From Apodemus sylvaticus (Eukaryota; Chordata; Mammalia; Rodentia; Muridae), in NCBI RefSeq assembly GCF_947179515.1, contig NC_067495.1, positions 27,977,913 through 28,041,912 of the forward strand: 64,000 nt of DNA. The letters run 5' to 3'. Shown here piece after piece: positions 33,341 to 43,615 of this stretch; the stretch's first letter is position 1, and every line of letters begins with the position of its first letter. The position numbers were made by a program, and so were the translations under genes. The notes beneath the pieces were generated by a model. The model was given only the letters and a program-made list of their open reading frames with translations. It was not told where the DNA came from and searched no databases.

Positions 33341-33542
33341 AGTGTTTCTCAATGTAGGAATTGTGACTCCTTTGAGGGTCACACATTAGATATCCTGCAT
33401 ATCAGATGTTGACATTATGATTCCTAACAGTAGTAAAATTACAGTTATGAAGTAGCAATAAAATAATGCTATGGTTGGGGGTTTCCACAAAGTGAGGAAC
33501 TATATTAAAGGGCCACAGCATTAGGAAGACTAAGAACCACTG
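33341..33542 (-). mobile_element. URR1-like hAT-Charlie MITE
   Basis: Terminal inverted repeats CAGTGTTTCTCAATGTAGG and CTAAGAACCACTG bound a 202-bp element. Internal motifs are AAATTACAGTTATGAAGTAG and ATATTAAAGGGCCACAGC. Non-autonomous; the TSD is not convincing. Confidence 0.75.
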
Positions 33543-33789
33543 GTTTAGAGGCTCAAAGGAAGGACACGGAAAGGGAACAGGACACAAATGAACATTTTCA
33601 ATGAGAATTATTTGCATTTGAGACTTTCCTGTTGACAACTTGCAGGTCTTCACAAGTAGAAGTAAGAAGACTGACAGAATATGGACTGATGCTAGCTAGC
33701 TATTCTTATATAAAGATACTAGGGGCCACATAGGCAATACCCTATTCATGAGGGTGGGGTTGGGTGTGTGCGCCTTGAGTTATGGTATC
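33543..33789. other. No gene recognised
   Basis: Short unassigned stretch between hAT and LTR. Confidence 0.3.
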
Positions 33790-34150
33790 TGTCTTAGTTG
33801 TTTTTCTGTTGTTCTGATAAAATAGGCTGAAAATTTTAAGGGAAAAAGGGTTTATTTTTAGCTTACAGCTCAAGGTACAGTCCACCATGATGGGGAAGTA
33901 GATGCTGCAGGAACTTAAAGCAGCTGATCTCATTACACCTACAGTCAGGAAAGAACAATGAATGCGCATACACTTTAGTGCTCAAGTCTTTTTCTCTACT
34001 CCTATATAGCCCAGGGTCCCCTGCCTAGGGAACAGTGCCACCTACAGTTGATGTGTCCTGCCACCTCAATTAACATAATAAAGATAATCCCCCACAGATA
34101 TGCCTAAAGGCCCTTCCAGGTGATTCTAGATTTTGTGAGGTTGTCAATAG
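33790..34150 (-). mobile_element. MaLR-type LTR, antisense
   Basis: Starts TGTCTTAGTTGTTTTTCTG and carries GGTTTATTTTTAGCTTACAG, CAGTCCACCATGATGGGGAA and CCAGGTGATTCTAGATTTTG then GGTTGTCAAT. The 3' edge is approximate. Confidence 0.65.
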
Positions 34151-34159
34151 GGCTAATTG

Positions 34160-35560
34160 TCACTTTATGCCCTATTATCTTTCCATGTGGGTTATGGATC
34201 ATTCAAGCTAAAGAGTAATACTAATTTCTTTCATTTATTTAATATGAAGCAAGTGGCATAGACTCCTGGGATACAGAGGGAAGAAAGTGCCCTTGTGGAG
34301 CTTATTTCAACGGGATAACAAACAAAAGATGCAATATGGAAGCCATATAACATGTTGAAAAGTGATACTGCCTGTCCCCTCAGATTGCATGCCCCAGAGC
34401 TTCAGGAGCCTCATGGGATACACAAGAAAATGGCGTAGAGCAAATTAAGAGAGAGGAAGTCCAGGAATGTATATCATATAGCCAGCCAAAAAAGCTTCAA
34501 GGCAAAAAATAAAAACAAAACAAAACAAAATAAAACCAAGACCAAACCTGTTAGCATGACTCTTATGAAGATAAACATTGTGAACGACGAAAAAGAGAAC
34601 AGAGTGAATAGAGCTTTTGAAAAATATCTAGATGGAACTTGCATATTTCTCCAAAGGCCTTTCTCCTGAGCCTCTGCAGAGAGTTGATTCCTCAATAACA
34701 CCATTAAAAATGAAGCAGCTAATGTCATCCAAGCTACAAGATTAATGGCTCCATTTGGATACAGTGATGGTATGTCAAATTTCCCCAAAAGATCAATAAA
34801 TTAAACGTTTTATACAACTCTTTAAAAAATGTGGTGCTAGCCATGAAAATATAAAAGTGTGGAATATGATAAGGGACACTGAGTGTGGGAGGATAGGAGA
34901 GCCACTGGAGAATTTTGAGCTGAGAACATGACAATGTCCTGCTTTGATTGCAAAAAAGTCCATCCTGGCTGCTAGGTAGTATGGGGAAAGGATAACTTTA
35001 GGCAAGGAGACGTACTGGAGAGGGGCACTATTACAGTTTTCCAAGCAAGGGGCAGGATGCTTGAATCATGGCAACACCAGTGAAGTAATAAGTGTCTGGA
35101 CGTTTTCAAAGTAAAGTTCTCATGTTTCTTCATGAATAGGGTGAACTAGAGAAAGTACCAAGTTGTTCCCCTCAGTAACTGAAAGGTAATTATTGATATT
35201 CCCTGAGTTGGGGAAGGCTGTTGGTAGAACCAATGTTTCAGGGAGAAGATTTTAAAATGGTGAGTTAGAGATGGCCCTCACATACATTTGTTGAGTACAT
35301 GATTAGATTGTAGAACCTAGAAGTTGAAGAGAAATGCACATGGAGATATAGCTAGCGGTAATGTATGTAGAATTTGAAGCTGAGTTAGAGTAATGTTATG
35401 GAGAGAGACAGGACTGAGCCTTGGAATATTCAAGAAAAGCGAAGCAAGCAAAAACTGAGAAGAGAAACCAGAGAGATGGGAAAACCAAGACCAAAAATGG
35501 GTCTTGGACACCAAGTTAGGAACAAGCATATTTACAATAAACAAATAAGGTTCAGTGAAA
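34160..35560 (+). mobile_element. Ancient mammal-wide interspersed repeat, about 1.4 kb, family not named
   Basis: Recognisable landmarks run in order: ACTCCTGGGATACAGAGGGA, GAGCCACTGGAGAATTTTGA, TCCATCCTGGCTGCTAGGTA, CAGTTTTCCAAGCAAGGGGC and GGACTGAGCCTTGGAATATT. I know this series from an old repeat present across mammals but cannot name its class with confidence. The 104-codon minus frame at 34474-34788 with hydrophobic runs lies inside it and is not a gene. Confidence 0.5.
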
Positions 35561-35939
35561 TGACCTTCCAAGTAAAGACAGTTGTGCTTTAACTTTGATT
35601 ACCTGATTTCCATCTTTTATCCCATGATGGAAGGAAAGAACTTACTCCACAACATTACCCTCTGACCTCTACTTGTACTGCGTGGTATTTGTGCCTCCCT
35701 CCCTCATGATAAGTAGATAATTAAAAGAAAATAATGTAATTATTTGAATGAAATGATTCTCACTTAATGGGTATTTTTAATCAATAAAAATCAAATTAAA
35801 ATGTTTCTTCTGATTCAATAATTCTATTTTTTTTTATAATTCCAAGGTGCACAATGTTTAAACACAAGGGTATAGAACATAATACAACCTCAAAGGAGAA
35901 AATTTAAGAGCACATAGAATGTGTTACTTGTCAACTTTT
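35561..35939. other. No gene recognised; AT-rich
   Basis: AT-rich sequence with AATTAAAATG-type runs and no feature that I can support. Confidence 0.3.
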
Positions 35940-36072
35940 AAAATTACGTTTATCTAATGTGTGTACATGTGTGCACACATACCACAATATGCATTTGGAG
36001 GTCAGAGAACAACCTTCAGGAGCTGGTTCTCTGATTCTGACTTGGACTGGCTGAGCTATCTCACTAGCCTCA
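35940..36072 (-). repeat. B2/B4-type SINE fragment, antisense
   Basis: TGTGTACATGTGTGCACACA, GGAGGTCAGAGAACAACCTT and GGCTGAGCTATCTCACTAGC. Confidence 0.55.
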
Positions 36073-36262
36073 ATGCAGTACTGTGACTTTATCAATGAGC
36101 CTTTCAAATCCATTATTTCAAAGATGACTGGTGAAAGGGATCATCATTGCTGGAGAAATTAAGTATAAAATAAAATAGATTTTAAAACTAAATGTTATAA
36201 TTATATGGACAAAGGAATATATACAGATCATATTTCTCTAGGCTTTCCTTGCCTTATACAAA

Positions 36263-36420
36263 GAGAGTGCTGGCACATGCCTTTAAACCCAGCATTCAGA
36301 GGCAAAGGTAAGCAAATCTCTGTGAGTTCAAGGCCAGCCTTATCTACATAGTAAATTCTAGGATAGCCAGGAATACAAAGTAATACTGTTTGAAAAATAT
36401 GAAACAAACAAATGAAAGAA
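36263..36420 (+). repeat. B1 SINE
   Basis: GTGCTGGCACATGCCTTTAA, CTGTGAGTTCAAGGCCAGCC and ATTCTAGGATAGCCAGG with a GAAACAAACAAATGAAAG tail. Confidence 0.75.
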
Positions 36421-36987
36421 AGGGTAGAAAGAGCAGATCTTTGTTCCCTTCTTGCTCTTGTGTTGCTCTGGGTTTGAAGACACAATGGATTGGGTTATTT
36501 TCAGAGTTCTACAGAATTTTGGTTTTATAGACCCTTGCTTTCAGTTACTGGCTGAACAGGAGATTCATTCTAATAATATAGTCCGGTCTCTTGACCCAGA
36601 ATTCTGCTTTCTGCCTCTTACTGTCTACCTACCTTACGTAGCTTAAACTTTTGATCTTGATGTCTTCATTTCCACATCTAAAACCAGGGATAAAATCATC
36701 CTAGCTATCTAGTGCTGTGGAGCTATCTTTCAGTTCCTTAAAATGGAAAATTAATGAAGATACCTTGTTTTTGATCTACTCCGGCATTAGCTGGGGTAAT
36801 TGGATAATTGGAGACCTGAATTATCCAAGACTGACTCATCAATCATTTCTCTGGGGTTCGATACTTGCCGTTAACTGGGGCATCAGATAGGGTAGAGTCA
36901 TAGGCACTTCATATGGCTTGTGTTTCCTCACAGCACAGTGGCTGTGTTCCCAGGGCAAGAAAGCAAAAGCCATGATCAACTAGGTTC
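36421..36987. other. No gene or repeat recognised
   Basis: Unique sequence; the 64-codon frame at 36452-36646 has no recognised domain. Confidence 0.35.
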
Positions 36988-37110
36988 TTGGCTGCCATCC
37001 TAATGCTTGGGAGGTTGAGACAAAGAGGAACACCATGAGTTAGATGCCAATTTGGACTTCATAGTGGATTTCAGCAGAGCTAAAAAGTAAGACCACATTT
37101 CCAAAATCTG
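36988..37110 (+). repeat. B1-like SINE, diverged
   Basis: TTCTTGGCTGCCATCCTAAT, GCTTGGGAGGTTGAGACAAA and a GGACTTCATAGTGGATTTCA segment; an old sense B1. Confidence 0.5.
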
Positions 37111-38634
37111 AGGGGGAGAAAGGGAGGGAGAGAGGGAGGAAGGAAGCAGGGAAGCAGCTAGGGGTTTCAAAAGACTTTCTAGCCCTGTAAATTGTGATTG
37201 CATTGTCTGCAATTGGTTTAGGTATAGTATTGGTTCTTTTGTAAGCTCTTCAGGTGATTCTGTGTGACAGCCACTAAGAAGTACCAGTCTTAATGGATTT
37301 GGTTTTGCAGCTGACTTCCACCATTCCACCATTCATCATTTGCTGGGTTCCAGAGGATCTGGTTATGTCATGCAATGTCTAATGTCTTCCAAAGAAATAA
37401 ATTAGGGTTAATGCCCATGCAGTAGAATAGATTCATTTCTTCATGGCTCTGGAGCTACCTCTGGCTATGCTGAGTTGACTATAGTTGGGTCTAGACCTAA
37501 TGGTATCCGGAATGATGTAAAGGCAGAGCTTTAGAACAAGAATGGAATTCCTAGGTGTCTAGTCATTGAGGTAGCAATGAGATCAGTCAGTTGTCACATG
37601 AAGTTCCCCAATATTTCTTGCAAGTCTTCATCTCTGAATCTGAAAAAGGCTTTGTTTTATTATTCGAGCAGCAGCTTAAAGGAACAGATAAGATAAAGAT
37701 GAATTGTAGCCAAAGTTCCCAGGAGACCCACGAGGAATCAACACCTTGTCACTTTTTAGCTTGACACAAGATGTCACCATAGCTCCTGTGCTTTTAGCAA
37801 TAACAGCTACTGTTAATCAGTGGGGAGAGTCCTTGATTTCACAAGCTCCTTTCACTCACTGTCCCCATTCCCAGGAAGAAGAGTAAGTGCACTCTAGCTA
37901 TGAAATTCATTAAACTGTAGACCATTTGGCTCATTCAAGTGGGCATAGTCACTGTAAATGCTTTTTAAATTCCCACTCCCCCATACCAGCTATGGATAAA
38001 AATTAATATCATTTTGTACATTTCACAGAAAAACTTCTTCTGTGGTGCTGACTGTGAAGCCAGAGCAGCAGACACTTCCACAGGGCAGCAGGAAGACTGA
38101 GCATCACACTTTTTGCTTTGCTTTGTTTTCATTACTGCTTCATTGAAATGATGTCCTGTTGCCATGCTTACCTTGGGCTCAGAGTGGAACTGGGTGTGCG
38201 TGTTTGCCCAGTTTATGAATACCTGGAAAAAATAGAGTGGGTGAAAGAGCAACAGAGCACTGAAACGTCCTTGGAGGCATCGCCATGGTGAAAAATTTGT
38301 GTTTATAGATTTTCTTTCACACATAGTATCATGTGTGGTTGGAAGGAAGACTCAGAATGGTTGCTTGGAGGTAGAGATGATAGATTCAAAGTATGGATGA
38401 GCCAAGGGCAGAACTTTGGAAAGGTGCGTTCCTAGGAATATTGAATAAAGCTAGACGTGCTGAGCATCCTTATGCCCCACCCTTTCCCCAAACCACCTCT
38501 TCAATACCCACATCCTGAACATTACCTAAAGGATATCTGTTTATGGGAGTGTCAAATTCTTACATGGCTGTAGGTTTTCACACTAAAATATCAATATCAA
38601 TTTACTCAGGCTTATGAAATCATCCAGTGACTCC
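37111..38634. other. Repeat-poor region with tandem GATA motifs
   Basis: No recognised repeat for 1.5 kb. AACAGATAAGATAAAGATGA at 37683-37702 carries two overlapping WGATAA-type sites, in a stretch (37640-37960) of balanced composition. A 119-codon minus frame at 37965-38324 has no recognised domain. Confidence 0.4.
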
Positions 38635-38700
38635 TTCCTTCCTTCCTTCCTTCCTTCCTTCCTTCCTCCCTTCCTTCCTTCCTTCCTTTCTTTTTTCTTT
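38635..38700 (+). repeat. (CCTT)n microsatellite
   Basis: About 15 tetranucleotide units with one CCTCCC interruption. Confidence 0.95.
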
Positions 38701-38834
38701 TATTCCTCAATTTTTCTATAATTATTACATGCTTTCTGGATCTGATTATTCAAAACAATATGATTCTAGAGATTTATAGTGAACAGAGATGTGTATGTGT
38801 GTGTGTGTGTGTTCGTATAAGTGAGGAAGATGTT

Positions 38835-39390
38835 TGTTATAGTTTGGATGTGAAGTGTCCTTTACGAAGGCTTGGTACTCTTTTAGGGGTGCTGTTAGAG
38901 AGGTTTGGATCATGAGAACCATAACTTCACCGACAGATATACCAGATATATAAATATATCTGATATATGAATTTGCATATGTACATATATATTTATATAT
39001 AACAGATATATGAATTTGATGAATTCATAGATGAATGAACAATTGAGAGGTGGTGCCCAACTGGAAGAAGTAGGTCATTGGGAGCTGGATGTGCTATTAG
39101 GAGGTAGGGCTGCTGGAGAACCCGGTTTACCAGCCTATGATTTTGAAGGGTAAAGCTTACCCTTGAACCTTCTCTGAGTTCTCTATTTATTGGCCACCAG
39201 GAAGCAAGCATCTCTGCTCCACTTAACTCTCTACTCCACCCTCTCTGTCATGCTGCTTTGCCTCTCCAGAAGCCAGCTTCCCATGAACTGAAACCTCTGA
39301 AATTGGGAGTCAAAACAAACCCCTCCTTCCTTCATCAAGGTAGCCTCTTCCATATTTTGTCACAGCAATGAAAAGTGACTTGGTAGTCGA
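38835..39390 (+). mobile_element. MaLR-type LTR, sense, with internal AT-rich expansion
   Basis: Starts TGTTATAGTTTGGATGTGAA and carries GGTTTGGATCATGAGAACCA. It then has a TATATCTGATATATG-rich insert (38935-39025), GAGAGGTGGTGCCCAACTGG, CATGAACTGAAACCTCTGAA and a terminal TTTTGTCACAGCAATGAAAA. Longer than typical because of the internal expansion. Confidence 0.65.
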
Positions 39391-39839
39391 TTATCTTCTA
39401 CTTTCTAGTCAGGGTGGAGAATAAGGTGTGGTTATAGTTCTGGGAAGAAGTGTATGGCATGTTCAAATTGGGGTACTCCAAGAGAATTTTAACAACAAGT
39501 CTTTGCAAGGGTGGAGAAAATTGTAGGAAAATGAACAGGAGAATGTAGCACCCACAAGTAGACCAATAGAGCTATTCATTCCCTTACATCTGGAGGGCAA
39601 GAGGAGAAAGAGTCATTAGCTCCACTGAAGGATTGCAGACAACCATTTTATGTGATGGTGGAGGGAGCCCGGACACTATCACTTTGACTTAAATATTTTC
39701 ATTCTTTCCAATCTCTATTGGATGCCAGATCAACTAAGACTTTTGGTTCCATGTATTCAAGTTCCTAGGATACTGAAAATTCAGGAGAGGGCTAACAGTA
39801 ATATTGGTGGAAGGGGAAGGGGAAGATATATAGAGTGAT
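39391..39839. other. No gene or repeat recognised
   Basis: Unassigned sequence of about 450 bp; no supported feature. Confidence 0.3.
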
Positions 39840-40350
39840 CTTTATTTTTTCACAATTTCAGACAGATATATAATGCATTATTTTCTATGTTTACCTCCCA
39901 CTTTTCTGTCTTGTCCCTCTCCAACTCTTATTGGTCTCCTTCCTCTTCTCAAATAGTTCTTCCTCCCACTTTTGTGTCTCTTTCCTTGTTGTTTGTTGAC
40001 CCACTGAGCTTAGGATTGCTTAGAGCAGCAGTTCTCAACCTTCTTAATGCCTCAGCCCCTTTACTACAGGTCCTCATGTTGTGCTGCCCTCCCAACTATA
40101 AAACTATTTTCTTTGCTACTTCATAACTGTAGTTTTGCTACTGTAAATGGTAACGTAAATAACTATGGAGCTAGAAGTTTGCCAAAGGGGCTGTGACCCA
40201 CAGATTGAGAGCCACTGGCTTAAAGGAACATAGGCGACAGGTTATTTACAGGAGCATGGACGACTTACCGCTGACGAGCATATGTCCTTTCCCCAGTAAC
40301 TATTAACTGCCAAGTGCTTCTCAAGTTTTGTGATTCCACTACATTTTACT
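39840..40350 (-). mobile_element. Old Lx-type L1 3' UTR, antisense, hosting a hAT element
   Basis: ACCTCCCACTTTTCTGTCTT, TTGGTCTCCTTCCTCTTCTC and ACCCACTGAGCTTAGGATTG precede the hAT insertion. GGAGCATGGACGACTTACC and AGTAACTATTAACTGCC follow it. Same family as 26105-26700. Confidence 0.55.
40026..40217 (+). mobile_element. URR1-like hAT-Charlie MITE with 8-bp TSD
   Basis: Ends CAGCAGTTCTCAACC and TTGAGAGCCACTG are inverted repeats. The flanks are GCTTAGAG (40018-40025) and GCTTAAAG (40218-40225), an 8-bp TSD with one change, the length expected of hAT. It is internally shortened and has no transposase. Confidence 0.85.
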
Positions 40351-40965
40351 CAACATTTTTTTCTTCTGAGGCAGCACCTTGCTATATAGCTCTGCCTGTT
40401 AATCTCAGAGATAAAACAGAGCCTCTGTCTTTATCCTTATCTTCCTTTATCTGTAACTGGAGATAACAATGGAATTCTGATGGGTTTAGTTTGAAGATTA
40501 AATGATATAATGTATGTAATGTGTTTGACACATACCTGGGTTCTTGAAATCAATTTGTGAACAAGATTTCAGCAGAGCTTTGTTTAGCGAAATCCGAAAT
40601 CCGAGTGAGATTGTCAAGGGATAGGCCTCAGTGTCAGGTTCCAGGGCCTGGATGCTTCGCTACCAAACTCCTTATTTTAGAGCCCAGAGGTGGTGTGTCA
40701 GGGATCATTTTCTTACACTCAAAATCAGTGAGTGCTGTGAGTGGTTGCCAGGGGTTTCAGAGCCACAAGGGAGAAGGTACGGCTGGGAGATGAGCACTTC
40801 TGGGAGCCCAGTCACGGGATGAACTCCACCATTTGTAGCAGAGCACAGCCTTCACAGGCACCTGGTGCCTCTGAGTTCCTGAGCGTGCCAGGAAGTTGGC
40901 ACTTTGAATTTACTTTTTCTTGCTCACTCTGAATTTTTACAAAAACGTTTTTTTCCTTAATTTTA
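40351..40965. other. No gene recognised
   Basis: Unique, moderately GC-rich from 40600 to 40880. Three short frames (about 63-78 codons) overlap in different phases and have no domain. Confidence 0.35.
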
Positions 40966-41142
40966 ATGTTGAGAAAGGTTTTCACTAAGTTGTCTAGTGC
41001 AAGTCCACCCTGAACTTGAGGTTATCCTTACTTGGCCTCCCAAATTGCTGGGGTTCCAGCTCGGAATCAACTAGTTTGGTTTACTATCTCATTCTTTTTG
41101 GCCTTTTAAAACAAACAAACAAACAAACAGACAGACAAACAA
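40966..41142 (-). repeat. B1-like SINE, antisense, and (AAAC)n
   Basis: GTTGAGAAAGGTTTTCACTA, CCTCCCAAATTGCTGGGGTT (40966-41066); then an AAAC tract at 41108-41142. Confidence 0.55.
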
Positions 41143-42779
41143 ACTTCTGCCATATATTTAACCAAAATCTTCCATTTGCTTTGTATCTAAATTGAATGGG
41201 TGCCCTAAGAAGTAGCTTAAGGTTGTTCAGCTTTGGGGGGGGGTCACTCTTCCCCCAAGAACTCACCCACTTGAGATTTTAGGGAGCCCCATTATTCCTC
41301 TTTTATCTTACTTTGTAAAAACCATGTTGACACTTCTTCAGACACAAGGTCTGTTCTACACATTCTGATATGTTCCCCCCTCCCCGTTATTGTCAAGAGG
41401 CCATTTCCTTTATTGTGGAGAAAATTGGAGATTTACAAGATTAGCATGGAAAGGAATGAATTCTTCTCTATTTATAGCAACCTGGTGATGTGTTTCCCAA
41501 GGTATGAATAGAACAATGGGTGTTGACCAGGCTTTTGTGTAACCATGGATACCCTACAATTATCCCTGAATCTTACTCATTGTTTGTCTGTGCCTGCAAT
41601 TTAACAAACATGGCTCTTGCTTCTAACTCACACATTTTCAAATGAAAACATATCTCCAATTTAACATTCTATCTTTATGAGTCAGCCTAGGTATGTTTTA
41701 ACTTCATCCACATACACTTCAGAAGACGAAATCAATCACTCTCCTTTGGTAATGGGTGAAAATTGAGGACAGTGATGATAATACCAGCTGCACATGACCG
41801 GGGTGTCACTAAAACCAAAATTTCCAACTGCGTGGTTTGGAAAGTACTAGACAGTTGGCCCTCAATTGTCTATGGTCCTTTCCCTCATTTACTTGGATAT
41901 AATATTTGGGGGAAAATATCTTCAGAAAATAATGATCCACAAAGCTTTGCATGTTTCAGCATTGTTTGAAATGTGTATGAATTCCAGGACAGCTCTCTTC
42001 AGAGTAATTAACGCTATATTACCAGTTTGGTGACGATTCCATTTGACACACTTAAACTGGTTGATCACTCAGCAATTCACTTAATTTCACACTTCATTTC
42101 CTCATTTGTAATATAGCACACCACAGGCATTTCAAATATAACTTGAAAAATATTTACATCTGACTTTGTGGGAAAAAACTGCACATGTTCATCTTAAGTC
42201 ATGTCTTTCTTCTGAGGTTCTGGTAGGCCCTGAGCTAGTCATCCTTTGCTTTAATGAACCATTTGAATATTGCTAAAGCCTATTGTGTCACGAAATATCA
42301 AATAACCAAAATGCATCTCTGAAAAAATATTCTTGAATGTTTTCCTGGTGCCAGGAGACAGATTTGAATTATTCATTTAGTTAAAATATGTGTTAACGCC
42401 ACTGTTTTTTTTAAATTCAGCTCTCTTTCTCCTGCTTATTATTCATGCCTTTTATACAATATATGCATAATATTTAATGTGCTGAGCTAATATAATAATA
42501 CAAAAATGAAGTCTTCAATATTCTTAGATTCACTTAAAATTGTATGAAATTACAGGCTGAGGGAGGTATTTTCTGATTATTCTTGATGCAGAATGACATT
42601 GAAATTGACTTCCATATAGTTTTATCATTTCTCTGGATCAAGTGATAACAATGCAGCGAGTGGAGAGAAATTTATGTTATTTTGGAGAATAGAAAACAGT
42701 GTTTGTGGAGGAGGAATTCCATGGGAGATAGGGAGTGACGAACCAATAATTCAAAGTACTGATGAGAAAGAGAAATATT
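41143..42779. other. Repeat-poor, AT-rich region; possible conserved noncoding DNA
   Basis: From about 42020 to 42660 there is no recognised repeat, and homeodomain-like TAAT motifs are frequent. 41855-41925 (CAGTTGGCCCTCAATTGTCT, ATATTTGGGGGAAAA) resembles a Tigger-type DNA transposon end. 41938-42013 is duplicated at 43334-43409. Confidence 0.4.
41422..41455 (+). pseudogene. Possible U6 snRNA pseudogene fragment
   Basis: AAAATTGGA, then a short gap, then AGATTAGCATGG, in the order and approximate spacing of the central U6 snRNA sequence. The 5' stem-loop and the 3' end are not recognisable. Could be chance. Confidence 0.3.
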
Positions 42780-42895
42780 CCCTGGGCATGGTGGCATGTG
42801 GAGCTTGTAACCTGTAATCCCAGTGCCAGAGAGATAGAGGCAGGAGGATAGATTGCAAGTTCAAGACAAGCCTGGTCTATATAGTGAGATACTAA
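42780..42895 (+). repeat. B1 SINE
   Basis: CCTGGGCATGGTGGCATGTG, CCTGTAATCCCAGTGCCAGA, GTTCAAGACAAGCCTGGTCT. Confidence 0.8.
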
Positions 42896-43212
42896 AGAGA
42901 GATTGAGAGAGAGACACACACACACAGAGAAAGAGAGATAGAGACAGAGATAGAGGCACAGAGATACAGAGACAGAGGCAGAAACAGATAGAGAGACAGA
43001 GACACAGAGACAAAGTGAGACAGAGGCAGAGGCAGACAGAGACAGAGAGACAGAGACACAGAGACTGACAGAGAGACAGAGATGCAGACAGAGACAGACA
43101 GAGACTGAAAGACTGAGACAGAGACACAGGGACAAACAGAAAGGCAGAGAAGAGACAAGACATACAGACAGACAGATACACACACACAAACACACACACA
43201 CACACACAGAGA
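42896..43212 (+). repeat. Complex (GAGACA)n / (CA)n microsatellite
   Basis: About 300 bp of imperfect GAGACA, GACAGA and CACAGAGA units, ending in CA repeats. The minus-strand frames of 103-182 codons here are S/L/V/C-rich translations of the repeat. Confidence 0.95.
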
Positions 43213-43333
43213 TTATATCAGTCATCAGTCATAGGAAATCAAACCTGTCATGGACCTGTGAGTTTCTCTGAACGAGGCTGAGTTTGTCCTATCTCATTAG
43301 GAAGTATATGTCCTTATGCCAAGGTCTGATTCC

Positions 43334-43409
43334 ACATAGCTTTGCATGTTTCAGCATTGTTTGAAAAGTGTATAAATTCCAGGACACCTCTCTTCAGAGT
43401 AATTAACAC
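43334..43409 (+). repeat. Second copy of a 76-bp local duplication
   Basis: Matches 41938-42013 with only a few changes (shared AGCTTTGCATGTTTCAGCAT and CTCTTCAGAGTAATTAAC). Direct orientation, 1.4 kb apart. Confidence 0.8.
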
Positions 43410-43445
43410 TGACAGACACACTGTTCAGATGAATGCATCTATAGA

Positions 43446-43557
43446 CCCTGGGCTGGTGAGATGGTTCAGAGGCTAAAGGCATTGTGCCTAAGTCTGATGG
43501 CTTGAGTTCAATCCTCAGGCCCATATGGTAGAAGGAATGAACCAACTCCCAAAAGCT

Positions 43558-43609
<52 letters not shown>

Positions 43610-43615
43610 CTACAA
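43446..43615 (+). repeat. B2/B4-type SINE with long (CA)n tail
   Basis: GGGCTGGTGAGATGGTTCAG, GATGGCTTGAGTTCAATCCT, CCAACTCCCAAAAGCTGTAC, then about 24 CA units. Confidence 0.75.

Noticed and set aside
34474..34788. 104-codon hydrophobic minus-strand frame that looks like a membrane protein
   Set aside because: It lies inside an ancient mammalian repeat, and a poly(TTTTG) composition creates the hydrophobic run.
42677..43225. 182-codon minus-strand frame rich in cysteine, serine, leucine and valine
   Set aside because: It is the complex GAGACA/CA microsatellite plus a B1 read on the other strand; overlapping frames are also open, as expected for a short-period repeat.
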